Assembly: GCF_001667275.1 (NCBI RefSeq)
Contig: NZ_LZHV01000071.1
Coordinates: forward strand, 23,851-87,850
Length of the DNA: 64,000 nt
Direction: 5' to 3'
Origin: Mycobacterium sp. ACS4054
Lineage (GTDB): Bacteria; Actinomycetota; Actinomycetes; Mycobacteriales; Mycobacteriaceae
This document shows positions 33,782-42,612 of this stretch, piece after piece (the stretch's first letter is position 1; each line of letters begins with the position of its first letter). The notes under the pieces were generated by a model, which saw only the letters and a list, made by a program, of their open reading frames with translations, searched no databases and was not told where the DNA came from. A program made the position numbers and the translations under genes.

Positions 33782-34846
33782 CCGCTTGGCGCCGACGTGG
33801 GCGTTCCCGCGCGGCAGCGTCAGCGGAAGGTCGGCGTAGGTGACGATGCCCGGCGCGGCGGCCACGACGGCGGGGATCGCGTTGATCGCGGGCATCGCGG
33901 TCATGATGTGGCCGAGGTCCATGAACTCCTCGATCGTGGTGGCCTCGAAGTACGGCGGCGGCAAGAAGCCGACCTTGGTGGTCACGGTCGGTTGCCCGTC
34001 GATCTGGATGACCCAGCCGTCCTGCTCGATCTTCCAGTCCGGCTCGAGCGTTTGGCCCTTGCGCCACCGCACGTTCAGGTCGATCAGGGTGGTGTCGCCG
34101 ACGATGCCCTGCCAGCTGATGTAGACGCCGGCCACGCATCCGGCGGGGATGGTCCAGGACGCCATCTCGAGATCCGCCGTGGTCTGGGCGAACTCGGCCA
34201 CGCACTTCACCTCGTCGAGCTCCACGCCGAGCGCGTCGCCCACCAACCGGACCGCCTCGCCGAAGATCGCCGTTCCCTTCGCGGCCATCGCCGGTAGCTC
34301 GGGGTGGTCGATCGGCTGGCCGAAACCCACCGGTTTCTCGGTCTCCGGTGAGTCGTAGAACGTGGTGTCGGCGGCCTCGTTGACGGTGACCTTGTCGATC
34401 CGGTTGCACACCATCGCCGAGACGATGGCCAGCAGTTCGGCGAATCCCGGGCTGACCCCGGAACCGAAGATCGTGGACCCGCCCAACTCGGCGGCCTGCG
34501 CCAACCTTTCGCGGCCGTTGCCCAGGTTGCCCCCGGTGATGAACGACGCGGTGGTGACCACGTTGACGCCGGCCGACAGGATGCGGACCAGCTCGTCGAC
34601 GTCGATCCACATCGGGTTGTAGACCACGCAGTCGGGTTTCAGCGCGAGCAGCGCGTCGACGTCGTTGGTGGCCGCCACGCCAACGGGGGCGATCCCGACG
34701 AGCTCGCCGGCATCGCGGCCCACCTTCTCCGCCGACCAGGCGTAGCAGCCCACCAGTTCATACGTGGGGTTGGCGACGATCGATTTCAGCGAACTCTTGC
34801 CGACGTTGCCGGTGTTCCACTGAACCACGCGATAGTTGTTTGGCAC
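33776..34846 (-). CDS. DapB-like NAD(P)-dependent oxidoreductase
   Basis: 356 residues from GTG 34846. It has an N-terminal YRVVQWNTGNVGKSSL Rossmann loop, a FGSGVSPGFAE core, and a C-terminal NAIPAVVAAAPGIVTYADLPLTLPRG typical of the mycobacterial dihydrodipicolinate-reductase-like family. It is a paralogue of the protein encoded at 11414-12493, with the same ordered motifs. The substrate is unknown. It follows the CHAT-cluster gene at 34876 by 29 bp on the same strand and might be cotranscribed with it. Confidence 0.82.
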   Translation of the reverse strand: MPNNYRVVQWNTGNVGKSSLKSIVANPTYELVGCYAWSAEKVGRDAGELVGIAPVGVAATNDVDALLALKPDCVVYNPMWIDVDELVRILSAGVNVVTTASFITGGNLGNGRERLAQAAELGGSTIFGSGVSPGFAELLAIVSAMVCNRIDKVTVNEAADTTFYDSPETEKPVGFGQPIDHPELPAMAAKGTAIFGEAVRLVGDALGVELDEVKCVAEFAQTTADLEMASWTIPAGCVAGVYISWQGIVGDTTLIDLNVRWRKGQTLEPDWKIEQDGWVIQIDGQPTVTTKVGFLPPPYFEATTIEEFMDLGHIMTAMPAINAIPAVVAAAPGIVTYADLPLTLPRGNAHVGAKRS

Positions 34847-34875
34847 TCGCTCAGCATAGGGAATCGCGGTCCACG

Positions 34876-36012
34876 TTAATAGGCGGATTCGGCCGCCAAT
34901 ATTTCGGCGAGGAAGGCGTCGCCGGCCGGGCGGTCCAGCCGCGCCCGCGCCCACCGGCGCACCCGTTCGCGGGTGTCGGCCGACTCCGGCGTCTCGGCCC
35001 CGACGACTATCGACGTGACCGACCAGTCGTGGTCCCAGGCCACCGATTCGGTGAGGGGGCGTTGTTCGGCGTCGACCAATTGCAGGGTCGCGCGGCCGGC
35101 GGCGTCCAGGGTCCCGGCGCCGGAGAGGGCCCCGGAGCGCAGTCGCACCGCCACGCCGGTCGGCGCGTCCGGCCCGATGACGGCCGCGCGCACCCGGGCG
35201 ACCACCGCCGGTCCCGCGGCCTCCACCGTCCAGTCGACGGTGTTCTCACCGGCATCGAAGATCGCGGGCGGGACCCCGCCCCAGCTCACGGACGCGGCAC
35301 CACGGGCGATCGGGGCCGCCGAGCGCGGGCCCGCGGCAGCGCCGGCCGCCAGCGCGTAGTCGTCTTGGCGTCCGCTGGGGACGGCCAGGGCCAGGCCCGA
35401 ATCATCAAGGGCGGCAAAGAGTTCGGGCCAGCCGGGGCCGTCCACACCCACTTCGTCTGCCAGGTCGGCGCCCGCCCGCACCAAATCGGACGCGCGCGGG
35501 TCGCCGTCCGCCAGGTGCGCGGCCAGGGCCGCGGCGTGCGGCGCCAGCAAGCCGGCGACGTCCGAATCCAGGGTGTCGTCGGCGAAGTAGCCCTGCGCGC
35601 CTGCGGTCAGCAGCGCGACCTCGAGGTCCAGCAGCGCGCGGTCGAGCCCGGCGATGCCGTCCTGCCGGCTGGCGGGCCACCAGCGCCGCAGCCAGTGGCC
35701 CACGGCCAGCCTGCGTAGCTGGCGCAGCGAGCCGGGCACGATGTCCACGCCCGCGAGGTCGATGCCGTGCGGCTGGTCCGCCGATTCCAGCGCGGAAACC
35801 AGGGCGACATGGCCGGATTCGCCGAGGATCCGCCAAAGCCAGTCCGCGCGGCCGAAATCGGTGAACGTGATGTGGGTTGCCGCATCGTGGTCGTCGGGCT
35901 CGTCCAGGGTCCACGACAACACGGCCCCGCTGACCTCCAGCACCGCCGCCAGCGGCGACGCCTCGCTGGCGGGGCCGGTGCTCCACAAACCCGAGTCGGC
36001 AACCAATCTCAT
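34876..36012 (-). CDS. Uncharacterised protein of the TPR-CHAT cluster (378 aa)
   Basis: 378 residues, acidic and Ala-rich, with no signal peptide or membrane helix. The first half is helical (LRQLRRLAVGHWLRRWWPAS, many LLDLEVALL-type segments). The second half, from about 245, looks like a beta-sandwich (TVDWTVEAAGPAVVARVRAA, GVAVRLRSGALSGAG, ATLQLVDAE) and ends with a short helix. I do not recognise a family. Its ATG overlaps the stop of the 439-residue gene (ATGA), so the two are made together. It lies downstream of the CHAT/TPR pair and may be a partner or substrate (inference). Confidence 0.75.
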   Translation of the reverse strand: MRLVADSGLWSTGPASEASPLAAVLEVSGAVLSWTLDEPDDHDAATHITFTDFGRADWLWRILGESGHVALVSALESADQPHGIDLAGVDIVPGSLRQLRRLAVGHWLRRWWPASRQDGIAGLDRALLDLEVALLTAGAQGYFADDTLDSDVAGLLAPHAAALAAHLADGDPRASDLVRAGADLADEVGVDGPGWPELFAALDDSGLALAVPSGRQDDYALAAGAAAGPRSAAPIARGAASVSWGGVPPAIFDAGENTVDWTVEAAGPAVVARVRAAVIGPDAPTGVAVRLRSGALSGAGTLDAAGRATLQLVDAEQRPLTESVAWDHDWSVTSIVVGAETPESADTRERVRRWARARLDRPAGDAFLAEILAAESAY

Positions 36013-37328
36013 CCGGCCACCTGCAATTCCAGCATCGCCTTGATGCGCTGCCGGTGGTCCAGGCTCACCGACCGCGCGACCCCCTCGAGCAGCGAGCGCA
36101 CGTCATCGACGTCGTCGCAAGGCTCCTGCCACACGTCGCGCCCGTGCAGCCGCGCCCACAGGCGACTCAGGTAGGGCTGGGCGTACGCGGCGAGGTCGTC
36201 GACCACCTGCCGCTGCCGCGGATGGATGGGCCCGCCCTCGGCGAGGTAGCGCCGGGCGTGCAGCACGTAGGCCTCCTTGCGCAGCCGGGCCTGAATCTGC
36301 GCCGCCAGGGCGTAGCGGCTGGCGACGGACGGGTCCAGTGGGGCCAGCTCCACCGCGATCTCGATGCCCGCGACGAGCGTTGCTTGTTTGTCCTCGGCCA
36401 GCAGCCCCCAGGGCGCGCAGGCCCGGTCCACCTCCTCCTCGCACAGCAGGGGGATATCGGGCAACGCATCGCGGTCCAGCGCGCGGCGCAGCGTGGCGCG
36501 CACTCGGTCCACCACGCTGCGGTCCAACGGCCGGTCGCTGTCGGCACCGCCGGCGACGCGCGGGGGCCGTTGCGGGGCAACCGAACTCAGGCCCAGGCCG
36601 ACGATCGACCAGGGCAGTTCAGCCGACTCGACACGGGCCAGCGCGCCCAGGTTGTACGGCGTGGTGTCGGCGATCATCGCCTGCCAGACGCGCTGCCGCG
36701 CCGTCGCGGTGCGGTGGCTGTTGGCCGGGCCGAGGACGGTGGCGAGTTCGGCCAGGAACGGGCCGGTGACCGTGTCGGCCGCCCGCACGTCGCGCCAGCT
36801 CCGGTCGAGCTGATCGGCCAGCTTGGCGACCGTTTCACCGTCGGCCACGTACTGATGCAGCACCTCGATCGCGGTGCGGTCGCGACCCTGGTGAATGTCG
36901 GCCAGCACCGCGGCCGCGGTCTGGCGATCCTCCGCTGCCGGTAGGCCTTTCGTCACCGCCAGCTCGAAGCACACCGGGAAGTACAGTTCCTGGGCGTTTC
37001 CGGTGCGGATGCGCTGCCTGCGCCGCTCCAGTTTGAGGACCTCGAACCACGCTGCGGCCGAGCGCAATTCGGGGCCGCTGCCGACGATCAGGTCACGCAT
37101 CGCGGCGGCCGTCTCGGGGTTGACGACGGGCGCCGAGTACTGGGGGTTCGACCGCAACCGGAGCACCAGCGGATCGATGATGCGTTTGACGGTGCGGCTC
37201 AGGGGGCCGCCGTCGTCGCTGCTGAGCACCTCCACGCCGGCACCGATCGCCCGCCACGCCGCGTCGATTACCGAGCGGCGTGGGTGGCCGACCGCGACGG
37301 CCAGCTGCGAATCCGCGCTCATCTGCAC
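36009..37328 (-). CDS. Uncharacterised helical protein of the TPR-CHAT cluster (439 aa)
   Basis: 439 residues (an internal ATG at 37322 is an alternative start). It is predominantly alpha-helical: a Pro/Leu/Arg-rich middle, then LLCEEEVDRACAPWGLLAED and a C-terminal helical repeat-like region (AAQIQARLRKEAYVLHARRYL, DDLAAYAQPYLSRLWARLHG). No catalytic motif or transmembrane helix was found. It is coupled to the 378-residue gene by a 4-nt overlap and faces the CHAT gene across 380 bp that hold a small opposite-strand gene. The family is not recognised; a scaffold or target role is a guess. Confidence 0.75.
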   Translation of the reverse strand: MQMSADSQLAVAVGHPRRSVIDAAWRAIGAGVEVLSSDDGGPLSRTVKRIIDPLVLRLRSNPQYSAPVVNPETAAAMRDLIVGSGPELRSAAAWFEVLKLERRRQRIRTGNAQELYFPVCFELAVTKGLPAAEDRQTAAAVLADIHQGRDRTAIEVLHQYVADGETVAKLADQLDRSWRDVRAADTVTGPFLAELATVLGPANSHRTATARQRVWQAMIADTTPYNLGALARVESAELPWSIVGLGLSSVAPQRPPRVAGGADSDRPLDRSVVDRVRATLRRALDRDALPDIPLLCEEEVDRACAPWGLLAEDKQATLVAGIEIAVELAPLDPSVASRYALAAQIQARLRKEAYVLHARRYLAEGGPIHPRQRQVVDDLAAYAQPYLSRLWARLHGRDVWQEPCDDVDDVRSLLEGVARSVSLDHRQRIKAMLELQVAG

Positions 37329-37405
37329 AGAATAGGGGCAGCGCGCGAAATGCGGCAGCCGAAAAGTTGGGTTCGGTAGCCGGCCGGCGGCTTCACGCTG
37401 GTCGC

Positions 37406-37705
37406 ATGAACAAGCTGTGGCTGCTGGTCGACCGCGTCAGGTCCGCCCGGCGCCGGGGCGCCGCCGACCGCGCCGTCGGCGTCGGCACCGTGCGGGCGGT
37501 CGAGCGTCAAATTTTCATCGAAGTCGTCGCGGTTTCCGGGGAAACGTTCATCGGGAAGCTGGCCCGGTGCGGCGACGACCTCGACTTGTCAATGTTGCGG
37601 CCTGGCCTGGTCGTTTTGGTCGCCTTCGATCCCGCTGCGCGCGAGGAGCTTTCGCTGCCCGACGACGTGCTGGCCGTCCATACGGCCTGGGTGGCCTCGC
37701 TGTGA
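37406..37705 (+). CDS. Small hypothetical protein, beta-rich
   Basis: 99 residues from ATG 37406. After a basic N-terminus (VDRVRSARRRGAADR) there is an OB-like pattern of short strands (GTVRAVERQIFIEVVAVSG, FIGKLARCG, LRPGLVVLVAFDPA). It recalls the single-domain repeat unit found in some actinobacterial membrane or nucleic-acid-binding proteins, but no name can be given. It lies between the two minus-strand coupled gene pairs on the other strand and ends 3 bp from the CHAT stop. Its presence argues that the two pairs have separate promoters. Confidence 0.55.
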   Translation: MNKLWLLVDRVRSARRRGAADRAVGVGTVRAVERQIFIEVVAVSGETFIGKLARCGDDLDLSMLRPGLVVLVAFDPAAREELSLPDDVLAVHTAWVASL

Positions 37706-37708
37706 GCG

Positions 37709-39055
37709 CTACCGTGCACCGTCGACCGCGAAGGTGACCACGGCGCCCCAATACAGCGGGCTGGCCGTCGCGTCGCCGTCGCGCCAGCGGCGCATTTGTG
37801 CCCGTTGCCAACGGTTCACCGCGCATCCGGCGTCGGGCTCGGCCTCGTGGGCCCGATCCACGGCGGCCACGGCCTCGGCCATCGGATCGGCCGCCCCGGT
37901 GGCGAATTGCCGATACGCCGCCGTGGTGGGCAGGGACCACAGGGTGGCGGTCACCAACTGCGCGCCACCCAGAATCATCGCCGCGACCAGTCCGGTGGCC
38001 TCGTCGAATTGATAGTCCCCGCCCGAGCCGCACGCCAGCATCGCCACCCGGGGCGGCATCGGCAGTTGCAGGGCGATGAGGTCCGACGCGGTCAGCGGGC
38101 GGTGGTCACCGACGGGGTCGGCGTCGCCGGGGACGTCGGCGGTATCGGCCAGGTGCAGCGCGGCCCGATCGGCTTGGCCTTCGGCCGAACTCGCGTGCCC
38201 CACGTACAGCAGCCGGCTCGGGGCTTGGGCGAGCAGCTTGGCCAGCCAGGTGCGGTCCGCGTCCTGCCGGCGGAACAGCTCGACCGCGGTCTCGACGGCG
38301 GGCAGCACCGGTCGCTGCCCCATCACGTCGCTGAAGTGCCGCGCCAGCGGCGTTTCCGGCCCCGGCCTGCCGAGCACCGACCCCAGCGCGGAGTCGGGGC
38401 GCTGGCCCGGCACCCGGGGGTCGAGGACCAGCACCGGGGGACCGTCCTTCCTGGCGTCCCATCCGGCCGGCAGCCGCGGTGAGTGCACGATGTTCGGCGG
38501 GACCGCCATCAAGACGTCGACCAGTTCCATCAGCCGGTGGCCGTCGGTGTGTTGCCGGATATCGGCCAGCTGCCAGGGGATCCGGGCCGCGGCCCGGCCG
38601 CTGGCGGTGATGGCCTCCTGCCGGGCGCGCACCAATTCCTCCTTGCTGGGGCCCGATTTCGGCACGGCCAGCAGCCCCCAGGGCACGCGCGCCAGTCGCG
38701 CGCTGGGCGAGACGAGCAGCACCGCGCGCGGCGTGGTCACGCACTCGGCCAACAGCTGCCAGCCCGGGGCTCCGATCAACAACACCCCGAGGATGTAGGC
38801 CAGCGTCAGCTCGCCCTCCTGAGCCGCGAACGCCCCGGTGGTCAGCGCGCGCTCGATGGCGTCCCGGCTGCCCTCGGAGCCGTGCGGCTCGGGCAGGGCG
38901 CCCGCCAGCTCTTCCAGGGCGGCCAGCAACAGCGGCTCTTCGACCAGCCAGGTGACGGTTCTCGACGGCTGCCCGACGACGCGCAAGCTCGCGTAGGTGG
39001 CGATCCCGACGTCGGCGTACCGCAGGATCAGGGTGGTCCGGTCGGCGTCGCTCAT
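37709..39055 (-). CDS. CHAT-domain cysteine protease
   Basis: 448 residues from ATG 39055. The C-terminal caspase-like CHAT domain has the catalytic His287 (LLYVGHASS) and Cys342 (VAMLACGSGGDY), followed by GGAQLVTATLWSLP. The first 200 residues are an N-terminal module without a recognised name (LILRYADVGIATYASLRV, then LARVPWGLLAVP). Such enzymes are cytosolic proteases switched on by sensor domains, and several act in bacterial defence or programmed death. Here the TPR partner is a separate gene whose stop overlaps the CHAT start (ATGA), so the two are produced in equal amounts. The substrate is unknown. Confidence 0.88.
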   Translation of the reverse strand: MSDADRTTLILRYADVGIATYASLRVVGQPSRTVTWLVEEPLLLAALEELAGALPEPHGSEGSRDAIERALTTGAFAAQEGELTLAYILGVLLIGAPGWQLLAECVTTPRAVLLVSPSARLARVPWGLLAVPKSGPSKEELVRARQEAITASGRAAARIPWQLADIRQHTDGHRLMELVDVLMAVPPNIVHSPRLPAGWDARKDGPPVLVLDPRVPGQRPDSALGSVLGRPGPETPLARHFSDVMGQRPVLPAVETAVELFRRQDADRTWLAKLLAQAPSRLLYVGHASSAEGQADRAALHLADTADVPGDADPVGDHRPLTASDLIALQLPMPPRVAMLACGSGGDYQFDEATGLVAAMILGGAQLVTATLWSLPTTAAYRQFATGAADPMAEAVAAVDRAHEAEPDAGCAVNRWQRAQMRRWRDGDATASPLYWGAVVTFAVDGAR

Positions 39056-40746
39056 CGCCAGGTCGACCAGGCCGGCTCGGCCGCGGTGACGTCGCGGCCG
39101 TAGCGCTGGGCGGCCAGCTCGCGATAGTGGCTCAGGATCGGCTCGGCGTCGGGCTGCATCCGCAGGGGTGGCAACGGTCCCAGCCGGGTCAGGGATGCGC
39201 CGCCGGGTGCCGAGGGGCCGGACGCGGCCAGCGCCGGGACCGGCTCGAGGTGGGTCTCCACGGGCACCGGCGCGGTGGCCGTCGACGCCCATTCACCGGT
39301 TTGCGGACGCTGTGGACCGGTGTCGAAAGTGCCTCGCGCGCTATGGTATTCGACGAGCTCGCTGATCAGCTCGGTGTTCTCCCATTCCCAGGCGACCGCG
39401 AAGGCGCCGGCCAGGACGGGGCCCGAAATGCTGGCGGCCCAGCGCGCCCTCGCGTCCGCGTCGGCGATCGAGTACCGCACCGAGTCGACAGCCAGCGCGG
39501 CCGGCACCTTGAGCTCGGCGGCCTGCTCGAGCTTGGTCATGCCGCGCCAGTATTCGTCGGTCCCGATCTCGCCGTGCAGGATGCCCAGTCCCTCCGCCTG
39601 CCGCGCCTCGGTCTCCTGCAGCGTCTCGTCGGGGTCGCCCGAGCTGTCGAAGCCGAGGTCCGCCAGCGCGTCCGCGCGCCACACCGTGCCGAGGTGGCTG
39701 TCGAGCAGCGCGTACTGCAACCAGCTGCTGCGCGGCGACGAGTCGAGCAGTTCGCGGGCCTGCGCGATCAACTCCACGGCGTCGGCGAAGCGGCTCCAGA
39801 AGATGGCTATCCAGCTGCGTTGCAACAAGATTCGGTGCAGATACAGGGGTTTGCCCAGCTCGCGCCAGTGCCGTTCGGCGTGTTCCCAGCACTCGTCGGC
39901 GGCTTCCAGCGCGCCGGAACCCAGCCGGGTGAGTCCCATGTACAGCCAGCAGCGGGCGATGTCGTGGGTGCGGGCGTGCCGCGCGATGACGGGATGGGCC
40001 TCGGAAACCAGTTGCTCGGTGCCGGCGTGATCGTTCGCCGACCAGCGCGCCGCCGCGCGCTCCAATTGCGCTCGGGCCACGGCCAGTTCCCAACCGTTGG
40101 CCCGGGAGCGCGCTTCGGCGCGCCGCAGCCAGGGATCGGCTTCCGCCAGCCGTCCGGTGTCGACGCAGAATTTGCCGTACCCGATGCCGGCGATGACCCG
40201 GACGTGGTCCGCGCCCTGGCCGGTGCCGCGGTAGTCACTCAAGTCGCTAACGACCTTCTCCCACAACGGGACTGATTGCGTGTGCAGGTCGTCATCGCAT
40301 AGCGCGGTGGCACACAAGACCCGGGCACGGATGCGCAGCCGGGCGTGTTCGTCGGCCAGGCCGGGGAGATCGGCGCCGCGGTCCTCCAACGCCGCCAGCG
40401 CCGCCGCCGCGCCGTCGTGATCGCCGATCGCCGCGGCCAAACCGGCTTGCAGGAACTGGGCTCGGCGCGAGTACCGGCGGACCAGGTGTGTGCTGTCGGC
40501 GTCGGCGGGCATCCCCGCGTAGATCGCCACGCAGTCTTGGATGCGCCGGATGGATTCGCGCACCCCGTCATTCACGCCGCGGTCAAGGTAGATCTCGCCG
40601 AGCTGCGCGAGGACTTCCAGCATGAGATCGTCCCGATCTTCCCGCTCGATGTGCGGTATCAGGGACAGCAACAGGTCGCGGGCCCCGGCCTCGTCGCCCG
40701 CGAACGCCAGGCGGCGCGCGTTGTCCAGCTCGTCGGGGATCAACAC
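39052..40746 (-). CDS. TPR-repeat protein coupled to the CHAT protease
   Basis: 564 residues from GTG 40746. Residues 1-420 or so are antiparallel helix pairs of the tetratricopeptide type (ARRLAFAGDEAGARDLLLSL, LEVLAQLGEIYLDRG, RAQFLQAGLAAAIGDHDGAA, RCWLYMGLTRLGSGALEAAD). A Pro-rich linker follows near 490-540, with a short C-terminal tail (HYRELAAQRYGRD). It presumably senses a ligand or misfolded target and controls the CHAT protease encoded next, as TPR-CHAT proteins do when fused (for example the Csx29 type). The split into two overlapping genes is notable. No membrane segment is present. Confidence 0.85.
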   Translation of the reverse strand: MLIPDELDNARRLAFAGDEAGARDLLLSLIPHIEREDRDDLMLEVLAQLGEIYLDRGVNDGVRESIRRIQDCVAIYAGMPADADSTHLVRRYSRRAQFLQAGLAAAIGDHDGAAAALAALEDRGADLPGLADEHARLRIRARVLCATALCDDDLHTQSVPLWEKVVSDLSDYRGTGQGADHVRVIAGIGYGKFCVDTGRLAEADPWLRRAEARSRANGWELAVARAQLERAAARWSANDHAGTEQLVSEAHPVIARHARTHDIARCWLYMGLTRLGSGALEAADECWEHAERHWRELGKPLYLHRILLQRSWIAIFWSRFADAVELIAQARELLDSSPRSSWLQYALLDSHLGTVWRADALADLGFDSSGDPDETLQETEARQAEGLGILHGEIGTDEYWRGMTKLEQAAELKVPAALAVDSVRYSIADADARARWAASISGPVLAGAFAVAWEWENTELISELVEYHSARGTFDTGPQRPQTGEWASTATAPVPVETHLEPVPALAASGPSAPGGASLTRLGPLPPLRMQPDAEPILSHYRELAAQRYGRDVTAAEPAWSTWR

Positions 40747-40792
40747 GGCTGCATCATAAGTCCGAAGGTGTCGCGTGGGCAGGGAAAGCGGT

Positions 40793-40828
40793 GAGCGGCG
40801 GGCGCGTGAGTGAGCGCGTCCGCCGCTC
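40793..40828. terminator. 14-bp stem hairpin between lipoprotein and TPR genes
   Basis: GAGCGGCGGGCGCG (40793-40806) pairs with CGCGTCCGCCGCTC (40815-40828) with a single G-T position and an 8-nt loop. It begins 12 bp beyond the stop of the lipoprotein gene on the minus strand and probably ends its transcript before the TPR gene. No U-run is present. Confidence 0.55.
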
Positions 40829-40840
40829 GGTCGCAGCGGA

Positions 40841-41320
40841 TCAGCCGCAGGTCACCTTGATGTTGAAGTCCTTGGTGATCATTCCGGCCATCGGGTTCTT
40901 CAAGTCGGCGCCCTGCGCCTGCCCCGTGATGGTGTAGGTCTTGCCGTCCACCGCCACGTTGGCCGAGCCGACCTTCGCGCCCATGTTGTTGCTGACCGAC
41001 AGGGCGTTGCCGTCGACAACCATCGCCAACGACTCGACCTTCGGGGTGGCCTCGTCGGTCATCACGACGGCGAGTGCCTGCCGTCCACCGCTGGAACCAC
41101 TGCCGATGTCGATCTTGCCGCCGGTCCTGACGCACGTCACCGAGGCCGGGTCCAGGCCGGCCAGGTCGGCGCCGCCAACCTTGACCTGCGCCCCGCCGCC
41201 GTTGGCGACGCTGGGAGCCGTGCTCGACGCCGGGCTGGCTGAGTGGCCGCCGCTGGAGCACCCCACCAGCACCGATGCGGCGCCAAGTGTCCCAATCGCA
41301 GCCGCGAGAAGACGTTTCAC
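40841..41320 (-). CDS. LpqH-family (19-kDa antigen-type) lipoprotein
   Basis: 159 residues from GTG 41320, after GGAAGGAAA. A lipoprotein signal peptide ends in a lipobox (VLVGC, Cys21), followed by a Ser/Ala-rich linker and the LpqH fold: LDPASVTCVRTGGKIDIG, VVMTDEATPKVESLAMV, YTITGQAQGADLKNPMAG, FNIKVTCG. Two conserved cysteines in the mature part would form a disulfide, as in Rv3763. The protein is anchored on the outer face of the cytoplasmic membrane and is likely a TLR2 agonist. It is probably a paralogue rather than lpqH itself. Confidence 0.85.
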   Translation of the reverse strand: MKRLLAAAIGTLGAASVLVGCSSGGHSASPASSTAPSVANGGGAQVKVGGADLAGLDPASVTCVRTGGKIDIGSGSSGGRQALAVVMTDEATPKVESLAMVVDGNALSVSNNMGAKVGSANVAVDGKTYTITGQAQGADLKNPMAGMITKDFNIKVTCG

Positions 41321-41463
41321 TTGCGGTTTCCTTCCCTCATGCGCCGCCCCGATGGCGTCGCCATGGCGCAAGTACAGAACGCACGATTCGCTACCGATCC
41401 CAAATTTCGCGGTGCCGAGCCGGTAGGCTGCGTCGAGGTCGGCTGACGAAGGGAAGGCCCGCG

Positions 41464-41844
41464 ATGCTGAGCGTGAAGTGGCTGGAAAAGCCTGAGGCCC
41501 ATGACTTTCCGGCGGCCGCTGACTACCTCACCATGCTCGCGGACTCGGCAACCGTGAAAAAGGTGATCAAGAAGCTAAAGGCCGGCACCGTGACGCACCG
41601 GAAGGCCAAAGACATCCTGCGTGCTGCGCGGCTGGGCCTGCTGCCAGTCGACAACCCGCACGTCGCCGCGGACCTGACGAAAATCGAGAAGGGCCAACCG
41701 TTGTCGCCCATCCTGCTGGTGCGCGGCGACTTTCCGACCGGCGCACCGCTGCAGATCGCCGACGGCTACCACCGCGTGTGCGCGAGCTATCACACCGACG
41801 AGAACACCGACATCCCGGTCGTGATCGCGGCCGTCAGCCGTTGA
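41464..41844 (+). CDS. Conserved hypothetical, ParB-like fold
   Basis: 126 residues from ATG 41464 with GAAGGGAAGG upstream. The C-terminal half (GQPLSPILLVRGDFPTGAP, then IADGYHRVCASYH) resembles the ParB/sulfiredoxin-type nucleotide-binding core (the DGYHRV stretch stands where DGxHR is found). The N-terminal part is a helical leader (MLSVKWLEKPEAHDFPAA). Function is not known. It is followed 14 bp later by the enoyl-CoA hydratase gene and may be cotranscribed with it. Confidence 0.7.
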   Translation: MLSVKWLEKPEAHDFPAAADYLTMLADSATVKKVIKKLKAGTVTHRKAKDILRAARLGLLPVDNPHVAADLTKIEKGQPLSPILLVRGDFPTGAPLQIADGYHRVCASYHTDENTDIPVVIAAVSR

Positions 41845-41858
41845 CCGAGGAGGTGGCC

Positions 41859-42602
41859 ATGATCGACGTCAAGACGGTCGGGGACGTGCGGGTGCTGACC
41901 CTGTCGTCGGGTGCCGTCAACGCGCAGGACGTGGAGCTGCTCGAGGCGCTTACCTCGGCCGTTCGCGATCTGGGCCGCGCGGATGCCGGTGCCCTGGTCG
42001 TCACCGGCGCCGGCCGGGCCTTCAGCGCGGGGGTCGACCTCAATCGCGTGGTGCAGGGCGGCGCCGGCTATACCGATCGGCTGGTCCCGGCGCTGTCCGC
42101 GGCCTTCGAGGCGGTGTTCTGCTATCCCGGTCCGACCGTCGCCGCGATCAACGGCGCCGCCATCGCGGGCGGCTGCGTGCTCGCCTGCGCCTGCGACCGG
42201 CGCCTCATCGGCCCGCGGGCGCAGATCGGGGCGGCCGAGGTGCGCGTCGGCGTGCCGTTCCCGGTCGCCGCGCTGGAGGTCATGCGCTACGCCTGCGGGG
42301 ATCGCGCCGAGGAAGTGCTGCTGGGCGGTCTCAACTACCGGGGCGACGACGCCGTGGCGCGCGGACTCGCCCATCGCGTGGTCGACGACGACCTGCTGGA
42401 GGCGGCGGTGGCCGAGGCGACCGATCTCGGCGGCATCCCGGCCGGCGCCTATCGCCAGACCAAGACCCAGCTGCGGGCGCCGACGCTGGCGCGGATTCGC
42501 GACGGCGGCGCGATCGACGACGAGGTCCGCCGGATGTGGGGCGCGGACGACACCCTGCAACGCATCGCCGCCTACGTGGAGCGCCTGCGGCGGCGCGACT
42601 GA
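41859..42602 (+). CDS. Enoyl-CoA hydratase/isomerase family protein
   Basis: 247 residues from ATG 41859, just after GAGGAGGT. It has the crotonase fold with the oxyanion-hole residues in FSAGVDL and INGAAIAGGCVLACACD. Acidic residues at the usual hydratase positions are not obvious (Glu in AAEVRVGVPFP is a candidate), so it may be an isomerase or a divergent member. It probably acts on a fatty acyl-CoA. Its stop is 10 bp from the convergent lucA stop. Confidence 0.85.
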   Translation: MIDVKTVGDVRVLTLSSGAVNAQDVELLEALTSAVRDLGRADAGALVVTGAGRAFSAGVDLNRVVQGGAGYTDRLVPALSAAFEAVFCYPGPTVAAINGAAIAGGCVLACACDRRLIGPRAQIGAAEVRVGVPFPVAALEVMRYACGDRAEEVLLGGLNYRGDDAVARGLAHRVVDDDLLEAAVAEATDLGGIPAGAYRQTKTQLRAPTLARIRDGGAIDDEVRRMWGADDTLQRIAAYVERLRRRD

Positions 42603-42612
42603 TCAGCGCGGG

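Noticed and set aside
34876..40746. Type III-E CRISPR (gRAMP/Csx29-like) system suggested by TPR-CHAT
   Set aside because: No Cas7-type effector, Cas1/Cas2 or repeat array in the window; only the TPR and CHAT domain types are shared.
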